Source: Linepithema humile
Taxonomy: Eukaryota > Arthropoda > Insecta > Hymenoptera > Formicidae
Length of the DNA: 64,000 nt
Reading direction: 5' to 3'
Assembly: GCF_040581485.1 (NCBI RefSeq)
Contig: NC_090128.1
Span: 8,866,001-8,930,000 of the forward strand
Notes under the pieces: model-generated
The model's database searches: none
Seen by the model: the letters and a program-made list of their open reading frames with translations, nothing else
What the model was told of the DNA's origin: nothing
Shown here: positions 1-9,389 of the stretch, piece by piece
Layout of the letters: every line of letters starts with the position of its first letter
Numbering within the stretch: the first letter of the stretch is position 1
Program-made: the position numbers and the translations under genes

Positions 1-119
1 GTGAAATTCCGATAGAGTGAGTAACAAGAGCGCAAAATAGCGAATCATAGCGTAGGAAGAGTTGGACGTTTAAATTTACCGCGTATTTCATTCATTTACG
101 ACTTGTTATAGTAAAGGCG

Positions 120-375
120 ACAAACTTCATTCTTTTCGAGAATGTTTCTTGTGCCGTGTCGGGAGTCGGAAGTTTGTAGTGCTTTGTTAATTATTTCATG
201 TAATCGGTATTATTGCGATTTTAGTATCGGCGATCTACTCTTTGCATTATTAATGCCGTTCGAAATTATTTTTGTACACATCGCATTGTTTCTCGCCGCG
301 GTGCGTTCGTGCATTCAAAATGCATCGAAAATGCTTAGTCATTTTGCTAGGTCAATACATGCGTTTGTTTTATAA
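120..375 (+). pseudogene. Decayed membrane-protein segment, copy 1 of 3
   Basis: This is the first of three related segments in the first 1.35 kb. From about position 200 the sequence encodes a hydrophobic stretch (VIGIIAILVSAIYSL). A 5-base insertion near 247-252 relative to copy 2 then shifts the frame. The match resumes in the frame of the ATG at 253 as MPFEIIFVHIALFLAAV and ends in a cysteine-led tail (CIQN...FARSIHAF) with a stop at 375. Copy 2 encodes IIALLISTIYVLQ and VSFGILFALIVLFPVAV at the same places, and many of the differences are conservative. A stop also lies just upstream of the first hydrophobic stretch. I infer a dead copy of a transmembrane protein gene. The family is not recognised. 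The homology between copies is visible directly; that it was coding is inference. Confidence 0.4.
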
Positions 376-741
376 TCTTCAGAAGGCAGACCACTAAGGC
401 GATGGTCAGGTAATAATTTCTATTCTTTTTGAAACATCATAACATTTTGTGTTATACACAATGTGATTTGCTATAAAAATATATTTTTTAAACGTATTAA
501 ACATATCTTTGATTTTCGAGAGATCTAGCTATTATTTTCCGAAAATTAATAATATATAGCCACGTTAATTATATTTTTTGAAATTAGATTTTATTTTTAT
601 TGTGTCTAAAATTTATAGAATTATCATTCGAGCTTGCGAACAAGTCAGTAGGGATTCTATTCAAATTATTTTGCGCTTGATAGTTGGTAGTTAGTTTGTA
701 ACTATCTAATTGATAATGTTGGTAGCATCTTAAAAATTTGA
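376..741. other. AT-rich spacer between decayed copies
   Basis: AT-rich sequence between copy 1 and copy 2. It has no open frame of note and no recognised element. Confidence 0.5.
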
Positions 742-957
742 GGCGAAAGCCGTTGCAAATGTTTCTCACAAAGTGCAAGAAATTCGTCCGTTGTGTGTCT
801 TGCAATCGTGATTATTGCGCTTTTGATATCAACAATTTATGTATTACAAGTATCGTTCGGAATTCTCTTCGCGCTTATCGTGTTATTTCCCGTTGCAGTG
901 CATCGAGAGTGCGTCGCTTACATGATCATTGCACGATCGTACGTATATGCTTTTTGA
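742..957 (+). pseudogene. Decayed membrane-protein segment, copy 2 of 3 (best preserved frame)
   Basis: An open frame of 71 codons runs from a stop at 739-741 to a TGA at 955-957. It lacks an ATG before its hydrophobic core. The core has two apparent membrane spans, VVCLAIVIIALLISTIYVL and VSFGILFALIVLFPVAV, followed by a short polar turn (HREC) and YMIIARSYVYAF. It aligns with copies 1 and 3 at both DNA and protein level, including the conserved cysteine and the (Y)M-x-I-A-(R/K) tail. The missing start and lack of a clear splice acceptor suggest a relic or one exon of a larger gene, rather than a free-standing gene. A mutually exclusive exon is a less likely alternative. I do not recognise the family. 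Confidence 0.4.
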
Positions 958-1057
958 TAATTCTCTAATTTCTTCGTTTACCTCGTATTTCTTGATATAA
1001 TTGTTAAAAAATGAATACAAAGAATGCTTGTAAAGAATTATTGTGAGTATCTCATAA

Positions 1058-1350
1058 AATGTTAAATGTAATGTACTGAACGCCACGTTTAACAGTGATT
1101 ATACATAAATATTATTTCGGTAGTTAACGATCTATTTCTGCGCGCCTGAAATTCTGCTTGCCTTCGCATATTTCGCGTTACTTTTCGTCTGAAATGCATT
1201 GAAAGATACATGGTAATTGCTAAATATGTGCATATCGTTTTTCGGCGGGAAATCAGCCACTTCACTCTTTACATTCTTCGAACCGCGCTATTTGAATTTT
1301 TTGCCGTTGCAAGCTTGGAAATTTCTGTCGTGTATTACAGCGCTCTCTGA
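1058..1350 (+). pseudogene. Decayed membrane-protein segment, copy 3 of 3
   Basis: This is the third related segment. The spacing from the GTGATTAT motif (about 1095) to the (G/A)AATTCT motif (about 1149) is 53 bases, against 51 in copy 2. EILLAFAYFALLFV is encoded from 1148 and ends at a TGA around 1190. The match then continues in another frame from 1195 as CIERYMVIAKYVHIVF, which parallels the tail of copy 2. That second frame stays open to a TGA at 1348-1350 and so runs further than in the other copies. At least one frameshift separates the halves, so this copy is broken. The ERY in the tail recalls the motif after helix 3 of many GPCRs, but the other copies lack it and I do not assign that family. 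Confidence 0.35.
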
Positions 1351-1427
1351 TAGCTAGAATAAGATAATAATCGAATGGTAAGATATATGAAGGGATGGTA
1401 AATCACCAAGGGATATAGAAGACAAAG

Positions 1428-1673
1428 CTATTTATCAACGGCGAGCATGTTTATATTTTGTTTCTTATCCGGGAGATGGCAGCTCGATGGCTGTTGCTTC
1501 GCATACGATCGTCGCATATGACATCGCCGTAGTGCTAAAATGGCCGCGACGGTTTCCGTGAATTGTAGTGCTGTGTTGTGAATGTGCGTGCATTTCGACG
1601 GGTGGACCATCACCTGGCTAGAACGTTGCGTGGGAAGCTACCCCGAAGCATGACTGACAATCCTGCGTCACTG
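1428..1673 (+). other. Possible 5' exon with short coding start and strong splice donor
   Basis: An ATG at 1650-1652 opens eight codons (M-T-D-N-P-A-S-L) and is followed at 1674 by a near-consensus donor, CTG|GTAAGT, in phase 0. The sequence upstream is less AT-rich than its surroundings. It contains AAAATGGCCGC near 1537, which resembles a YY1/Pho-type motif. It has the look of a 5' untranslated region plus a short first coding exon of a gene with a long first intron. Several upstream ATGs are present and no TATA box is obvious. No downstream exon can be joined with confidence, so this is only a candidate. The product is unknown. Confidence 0.22.
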
Positions 1674-1951
1674 GTAAGTCATGACATTTCATACAAAACG
1701 AGATCGGACGAAGTGACGGTCGCGGTCTACGGTGAGCTATCAACTGTTATGCGCGCTCTCGTGACTTTCGCCGCCGTAATTGCTCGACTAACATGATTGT
1801 TATTTATGCATCGATATAATTTAATTTTGTACATTGCAATTTTCGCACGGAATATCTTCTGTGTGTGCGAACATCGCGTACATGCATGTCGCATCGGCCA
1901 ATCGTATAGTCTGCGCAAACGCGCCGGCCAGGTTCGATGTCCGCTTCGCTT

Positions 1952-2022
1952 TGACGTCACTCGTTGACAGTGGCTATCACCTGTTCCCGTCGACGGTGAC
2001 GTCATTGACAACGATGACGCCA
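1952..2022. promoter_or_regulatory. Cluster of CRE-like (TGACGTCA) sites
   Basis: Two perfect TGACGTCA palindromes lie at 1952-1959 and 1997-2004, with a variant TGACGCCA at 2015-2022. Bases between them include a CACCTG E-box near 1979. TGACGTCA is the known binding site of CREB/ATF-type bZIP factors. Two perfect 8-mers within 53 bases are unlikely by chance. The cluster lies about 300 bases downstream of the possible first exon, so a promoter-proximal intronic enhancer is possible. Function is inferred. Confidence 0.4.
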
Positions 2023-3004
2023 GAGATTCCAGTCTCCCGGTAAACTGTACTTGTTCATCCTGTGAACTTGGCTTTATTAATATCCATTTATAACGTGCTA
2101 GTCTTATCATATCGGCATGTTGCATCTTCAAATTTGTAGCATTACTTAAAATGTTTTATTGCTAACGATCGTTCTTTAATATTTTAAAACAATTTTACAC
2201 CTTTTTTTACTTTATTTACTACACTTTATTCTTTCCTATAATTTTTTAAAAATATTTGAGTAATAAAGTACTATGATTCATGATATCAATTTGCAATCAA
2301 GTACTGCAAAATTCTGTAAATTATAATAAAATTTGACATTTTTATCTATGATTGTTGAACTTAATTTTTTATTTATTGTTCATGCAAAGCACTCAAAGTT
2401 TGATTATAATTATTTTAATTACAATCATTTAAATTCATAGACATACGCCAAGACTTTCACGTTACTTTTTATTATGGGTTAATTTATTGTATTTTATCGC
2501 GCTATGTTATTAATCTAAAGCAAGATGGAATGATAAAGATATGCTAAATGAATGATAAAACGCATAAATAAAATACAATACTTCTTATAAGATGGATCTC
2601 TAATCATTGCTTGTGCGCTTTAGAACTTAAATGCAATGTATTTAAATAAGTAATGAGAAATTCTCTACTAACGTGACATCATATTCGTGGTATGACGTAG
2701 GCGAAACCTTTAATATAGATGATTACGCGAGCGCTCGCTTACGTCAGATGGCAATCTGCACAATTGCATCATGGAGATCGTGATGTTGCATAAGATAAAT
2801 GAACATTCTTGTTAAGGACTGTTAGATGCAGATGCTGAAAGTAGTTTATCGTATGTCCTAGAAATTCTAGGTATCCTAGAATAGAATCATGTTTATTCTG
2901 GGAAAAGCTTCTTGTTCAATCTTTTCTTTTAATATTTTAAAGCTTTATATTTTTGCATAAGATTTTTGAATATTTCCATATAAGATTTAAAATATTTTTA
3001 TACA
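2023..3004. other. AT-rich stretch without a gene
   Basis: No gene seen. Near 2690-2750 there are two further TGACGTA/TACGTCA-type half matches to a CRE. The rest is AT-rich and unremarkable. Confidence 0.5.
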
Positions 3005-3655
3005 GAGTATTCCAAATCAATCGTACTATTCACTAATAGTAGGTTCCTGAGGTAATTTGCAGACAAAAATCTATATCTATATTAAAATATCGAGACTACT
3101 AAAATAAGTTTTTAAACGGAAAATGTTTAAAGTTGATCAATCAGATTTTCAAAAATTTACGCGTTCAAGCGCGTCGCATATTGATTTTTATATTCTTACC
3201 ATATAAACCTCAGAAATCTGCTATTAACGAGTGATACGATTGGTCGGAAATATCTTATAATAATATATTTAAATATATTTTATATCTATTCTCTTAATGA
3301 TATTAAAATAAAAATGAAAATAAAATAGAATATAAATAAATCGGATCAAATTAGCACGTGCTGGCTGCTCGTGCCGGTGAATCAATCTAATTTATTAATA
3401 TTTTATTTTATTTTTATTTTAATATTACTGAAAGAACAGATGTAAAATATACAAGGTATTTCAGGCTAATTGTATCACTCGTTAATAGCAGCGCCTGAGC
3501 GCGTGAATTTTTAAGAATCTGATCAGTCAATTTTAAATATTTCTCGTTTAAAAACTAATGTAGCCTCGATATTTTGATATTTATAAAGATTTTTGCCTCT
3601 AAATGACCTCAGAAATCTATAATTAATGAGTGATATGGTTAATCTGCGACATTGT
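3005..3655. mobile_element. Large imperfect fold-back (inverted-repeat) element, MITE-like
   Basis: The left half (3005 to about 3340) is a degenerate reverse complement of the right half (about 3384 to 3655). The loop is about 43 bases (3341-3383) and itself holds a GCACGTGC hairpin. Inner arms pair closely: the left arm carries GATATTAAAATAAAAATGAA and the right arm carries its near complement. A motif of about 45 bases containing CCTCAG(A/G)AATC and TTAACGAGTGATAC occurs four times in alternating orientation, near 3023-3055, 3205-3255, 3455-3500 and 3603-3650. Each arm therefore looks like a small element of 220-250 bases with its own terminal inverted repeats, the pair standing head to head. 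The right arm lacks about 45 bases present in the left. There is no coding capacity, so a non-autonomous DNA element is inferred. Target-site duplications are not clear. Confidence 0.6.
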
Positions 3656-6482
3656 ATAGAAATATTTTAAATCCTATGTGGAAATATTCAAAAATCTTGT
3701 TTGAAAATATAAAGTTAATGATCTGATATATATATACCGCTTTATATTTAATAGAATTTCGTGTGAAAATATAATATTCCATAAAAATGATTATTACACA
3801 TTTTATGTAATGAAATATTAGAAGAGGACATTGCGTAAAGTCGATGATTATTATATATGCGCGTATGATTTTAAAGTTAATAGAGCTTCCTATAACTCGT
3901 GAAGCAGTTTTCTTTTCGAGGGGATTGTAATAATGTTAAAGCGGCGCGTTCCATGGTAGATGCTGGTCGCATACAAGGAGGTTTCATACAAGGAGGTGCA
4001 AAATTACGGACGGTTTCCCATTGTTTGAACATAAGAAATTTACGGTTGATCGATACTGCAGTTGCAGTAATATTCCGATTCACGATCTAAGATATTGATC
4101 TTAATTTGAATCCACTGGGCGCCGCCTTAATTCGGATCAATTGACCCGTCAATTAATAGGAGTGTAACGGCCGATCGAGCACTGTGAAAATAATTAGGGG
4201 AGACGACTTTGTAGCTTGAAGGCGTTGCAAAAAATATATAATTGCATCTTTTTATCTTTCCTTTATTATTGGGGCATATCGTAACCGATTAAATCAATAT
4301 GCAAAACACTAAATTAGATATGATGAACAATGTTAAAAATCTTTTCAGCATATAATTTATTTCCATATTTTCTTATTTATATATATATATATGTATGTAT
4401 GTATAAATTGATGATGAATTAGTCTTAACTTATTTCAATTTGTAAATTTAATTTATTAGTTTTTGAAATTTATTTGGAAGCACTTTCCTTGCTCGAACAC
4501 ATATCGTGATTAAATTCCTCCATAGTTTCTTCGGAGATTCTACGAAGCACTTGGCATATATTTACTCGTAGAATCGCAATGTTGTTATACTACATGGTGG
4601 AAAATCGGTGTGGAGTGATTTATCGCAATCAATTTAAAACATCGGCTGGAATAGCTGGATTAGAAATTGCAGTTAGTTTACTTCGACGAAACGTACGGGA
4701 TTTCCGGGTTGCCATTAAGAGACAAATTGCGTGACCACGTTAGACAAATGTCTGTGAGCTATCCCGCAAGATTTCCGGTTTATCCGAGACTCTACTCGAA
4801 ACCAGTTCGATCAGCGGTTCGAGCATAGCCGCGAACATTTTTAGTGAAGAGCAACCGCGTGAGACTTTGTGAAGCCCCTCGTAGATGTCGCCACGATTAT
4901 CAAACAACTGGTTTTCACAAATTTATTTATTTATTGTCTAAAATTGATATAAAATAGAAGTTGCAATTGGTGTAATTAATGCAAATACTTATTTGATAAG
5001 ATATGTCGGCGAGAAATAAATTTGCGTAAGTAAATTAAAAAAATTCACGAAATTGCAATTACAACATTAAATTTTTTGTGTAATGTTATTTGAGTAGTTT
5101 ATTTTTACTAATATTATAATAATTATTGAGAAACTTGCACATAATTTCTTAACATTAATTAATTAGCAAACTTCTATATCATGACATCGTTTAAATTTTT
5201 TTTGGAAGATAAGAGAGAATGTAGAATGTCTAAAGTTCAAAAAGCATGAAACACGGATGACATGGGTATATTTTAATAATTGTTGTAGGATTTAGGTAGG
5301 ATTTAGGTAAAGGTCAGAGAAATAGTCGGTCGCGCGTCCAGGTCGCATTGGGATTGCGTGTAGGATAGGTGATCGTCATCAGCGTTTTCTGACAAGATGA
5401 ACCGATAAATGCACATTCGCTCACGGTCATCGCCATTGCCTGCATTGCGATACTATGTTTCGATATTATTATATTCATGAACATTCCATGCGTGTTATTC
5501 TGCCGAGAAAAAAAATCACATCTCTTTCCGTGGCTAGCATTATTTCGACGGATGGTTTATTCTTTTCTGATCATCTACATTCGCTCAGGTCCGATAGAAT
5601 GCAATTTGATTTACAAAGATGCTTTTTTTTTTGGCCCGCACATATACATTGTTCAATTTTTACACTTCCGTCGATCTTATCCTGACGACTTAGCCCGTGT
5701 TGTTGTATGAGAAGAAATTGTGCTTAAGAACAGCAGATACACACACATGTTTTGTGATGTTAGAAGAATGGGGATAAAAATGCGCCGGAAGCGGTACGTT
5801 ATTTCAAGCAGTCACGCTAAGTTATGAGAGATTACATCGCGATTATGTAGAATATAGATCACAGAAAATTGTGTTCTTGGAACTTATCCAATTCGTGCGA
5901 ATCGAGAAGCTTTTAGATTAACAACTGACAGTTTTTTTTATTGTTGTCTCGGACTTTTAAGTAGATAGTAGTATTCGTGATTATTAAGAATAAATTATAT
6001 TTTAACGTTTTTTCAATGAGATTGATTAATCTCTTTCAGCGAAATAGTTTTAAATTTACATAATTCTGTTTTTTTAGAAATAAAATAATTAAAAAATCAT
6101 TCAGATTAACTGATTTACTGACTACTGACTTTTTTCAATCACATATATATATATATATTGTGCTTTTTCAGAAATTATTTGAAAATTATTGATATTACAT
6201 ATAAAAGCAACATTTTATATGAGACGATTATACAATATTTTATTCTTAAGCGGTTTTTTCTTAATCTTATCTCATTTGAAATCATAAAAACTCTAAATTC
6301 TTAGTTTAGATAACGTGCTTACATTCTCGCGTGTATCTGAGAACGAAACTTTTTCGGATCGAGATTTTTGATACCTTTCTTCGTTAACGCATTAGGAAGG
6401 ACGTGCACGAATTGGAGCAGATGGAAACGCGATGAGCCGTCCTGATTTCACGTAGTTCTCGATGACGTGGCTTGGTTAATTT

Positions 6483-6487
<5 letters not shown>
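3656..6487. other. Gene-free AT-rich stretch with small tandem duplications
   Basis: No supported gene. The stretch contains a 15-base direct duplication (CATACAAGGAGGTTT then CATACAAGGAGGTGC, about 3969-3998). A (TA)n tract running into (TGTA)n lies at about 4378-4405. A GGATTTAGGTA duplication lies at about 5288-5310, and a short (TA)n lies near 6143-6159. Open frames are short, and overlapping ones at 5455-5710 show no recognisable protein. Confidence 0.5.

Positions 6488-6521
<34 letters not shown>
6488..6521. repeat. (TC)n microsatellite
   Basis: About 17 uninterrupted TC units. Homopurine on the minus strand, so GAGA-factor-type binding or triplex formation is conceivable. Confidence 0.95.
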
Positions 6522-6523
<2 letters not shown>

Positions 6524-8371
6524 GCGTGCCTTTTCTCTCTGTCAAGAGAAGCTGTTTACGCCCGTACATACGCCTCCACACTTGATGATGCCGCCGCTTG
6601 CGCAATCGCCGTTTGCGTTTCGCATGATTCACTCGCGTCGTCGGCATCATCGATGTCGGTTTCTCGAAAACGAGGTCGTACGGTGATTGTCACCGGACCG
6701 ATCTGTCGATGATTCCTCGCGGCTAATGCATTCCTAGCGATGATCGGCTGGAAATAGCGACGGCACTCGTGGCGCACGGGATGTTTGTAATCGACCTGAC
6801 CTACTTGAAATTCGAAAGTGGATATTGGCTTGAGAGCTATCACCGCCTGAAAGGAAGCTCTGTTTTGGGGTTTCTGTGATATTCTCGAAAGTCACAGCTT
6901 AGCTTCATCATTTATTATAGTGATTAATATATTGTATCGTAGGTTGTAGCGTGTGCGCACTCACGCGCGAGAGGTTTGCGCGGAAGTTCAAAAGGGGATC
7001 GTATAAATTGCGGGCTGAATACGTCCTGATATTCTTCCGTTTAATTCTCAATGAATTGTATTTGCGTCTGAAAGCGAAATTCGCTAAGCTCACGAGTGCT
7101 ATTGAATTAATCTCTCGATGAATATTCCTTGATATTTCTCTTGTATCTTTAATTGATATACGAGTGTCGTTTGCATGCATTGAGCTTTGTCAAGAAAAAG
7201 CTTGGGACTCCTCGATATTAATACGGGTCTGGGGGGCGTATTTTTTTTTAAGTATTCTTTAATTGCATTTAAAAAATATTTTGTCAAGTAGAAATAACAA
7301 CATTCTAATTAGCAACATACACAAATTTTTATTATCATTTATATTGCCGCTTTTCTCAGATCAACATTGCTTTCTTTAAAGTTGCAATGCTATCTTTTGA
7401 ATATAAATTATAATATTACGCTTTTTATTCTAAATTGCAGAATTTTCGTTTAAAATACTAAACGCTAAATTACTGTGTCTCTTGCCTGTCAATAATCGTT
7501 CTGATAACTGCAGCTATCGATTAGAAAAGTGCGGCGTTGTGGTAAGGACGGGCGTATGGAAAAGACAGCGACGCTAGGAGTGACTCAGGGTTCCCCTTGC
7601 TTCGTTGTACCATCTCTCGATTCCACGTATTGCATCTGCATATTAAGTTAGATTGACTCCGAGAGAACTGAACCGTGAGCCACTCGAATATACACGCGCG
7701 GTCTTCGCGTCTCTCGTCTACTCTCTTCCTTTCTTCGCGATACACATTCTCGCGTCGCACGCAAATGCGTGCGCCAATTGTATTTGCATATTTCAAATTA
7801 TTTCGAGGAAGATGTTAAGTGAAGCGTCACTACCGCGCAATGAAGCGATCTCTCCTATTTATTTACGCCGCTTCTCTTCTTCTCTGCTCTCTTTTTTTTT
7901 CTTTTTCGCGGATGTACAAACGTGGCTTATCGATACATACAGATGGAGCTTTCCGCGAAAAAGATTAACCGCTCGCCCACAGACGAACGCATTAGAACAT
8001 AAGAACATTCTCGCACGCCGACGATTCGCGGTGGACGATTCTCGAAATCATACTAGCGTCATTTAAATATTTATTTGCTGCCGGCTTTGCGCTGCGAATT
8101 CTATTTCACGAAATCTTAAAATTTGCCAGGAAGTTTTACGGGCGGGTTTTCGCCGTCTAAATGTCGAGAAAATTCTGCTTGACTGCCGACTCGTGGCGCG
8201 CATCTTCCCGTGTTTATTTGCGTTTTTCGCATCCACCGCGTGCTCTGACGAAAATAAATAAAAATTACGTGACGGCGGCCCGATGGGCGTGCACCGGGTG
8301 AGTTCATATTTGCGAATTTTCACGCTCGACGACCGAAGTCGTTATGAAGTTGTTTGCATGCCGAGTCCTCG
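6522..8371. other. No gene recognised
   Basis: Mixed-composition sequence with open frames of up to 137 codons on both strands, none resembling a known protein. CpG-containing sequence makes long chance frames common here. Confidence 0.45.
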
Positions 8372-8839
8372 TCAGGCAGCGACACATCTATCCACCTGGC
8401 ACAGTCTTGAGAAAACGATGAAGCGCGATTTGACGACGATGAGGAAACGACAGGATGAGAGGAAGAGAGATAGGGGAATAACATGGTATCGGTTCCTTTT
8501 TGCCTGCGGGATTCGGCGGATTGCGTCTGTGAAAAAGTTACGCCGAAACGCGCGTCGTGATCCTTGAGATGGAAACTTGCTCGCTCGCGTGCTCGGATAT
8601 AAAGGAAACTTTTCTTTCACGAAAAAATAATATGCATCGCGCGCGGTACCTTTTACGTACACGTATCTTATATCTGAATATTCTAACATTCCGTTATTGT
8701 GAAAACGTGAGAGGTATTTCTGCAAAAAGTTGCCTGTTTTAAACGATGCATATCGCGAATTTTTGAATGACTCGTCTAATTCTTCGTGACTATTAGTCGA
8801 CTGCTTGAGTCGTCTAATTGCTGCGACATTATCGAGCAA
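8372..8839 (-). other. Unassigned open frame of 155 codons, coding status doubtful
   Basis: A minus-strand frame stays open for 155 codons. It begins just downstream of an AG that could be a splice acceptor (ACTTTGCAG at about 8841-8849 on the minus strand), although the pyrimidine tract there is poor. There is no ATG at the start; the first internal methionine comes about 50 codons in (NNGMLEYSD). The translation is rich in K, R, F and S and matches no family I know. It could be an exon of an unknown gene, but a chance frame is more likely. Confidence 0.12.
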
Positions 8840-9019
8840 AGCTGCAAAGTACGTTTTAATTCATTGGTTTTTTTTGTATTTTTTTTGGTACATCTTTGTT
8901 TTCTTCTTCAAGTCAAACAAGAAAGAGACAATGACTTAAACATAGAAAAATGGAGGTATATTTTTTCTACTTTTTTTAATTTAAAAATAAATATACATTT
9001 TTTTACATCACATTGGATT

Positions 9020-9389
9020 TCATTTTTCTTGTAAACATAGTGACTGCGATTCTATTAATATTGCGATAGAAAAGTGAAATTTTTTAAGAATCAATTCTTT
9101 TTTGGAGATTTCTTGAAGAATTCTCTTAAGAAGAGACACAAAGCTTTGTCTTTCTAGTGTAAATATTTTCTTGGCACGTAACTGCCGAGCGCTCGTATTA
9201 ATAGCGGCGAAACGAAACGGTACAAATGATCGAAATGTTGGCGCCAACGGAAACAAATCTTTACCGCGAACAACAAGCGGCACGGTAATTTCATTCCGCA
9301 ACGGCTGCTTGGTAAAACCATCCCGTGCGTCATTTAACTCGCCGAGGATACCGCCCGGCTCTCTTGGCGCGATAATATCTGTTTGTAAA
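9020..9389 (-). other. 3' flank or 3' untranslated region of the secreted-protein gene
   Basis: Sequence downstream of the stop codon. No AATAAA is seen on the minus strand before 9020; the nearest variant I find is ATTAAA at 8975-8980. One minus-strand frame remains open through this region and overlaps exon 3 in another phase, and a plus-strand frame is open too, which points to chance rather than coding. Confidence 0.3.

Noticed and set aside
1195..1240. GPCR-like ERY motif in decayed copy 3
   Set aside because: The equivalent positions in copies 1 and 2 do not keep the motif, and no full seven-helix pattern is visible.
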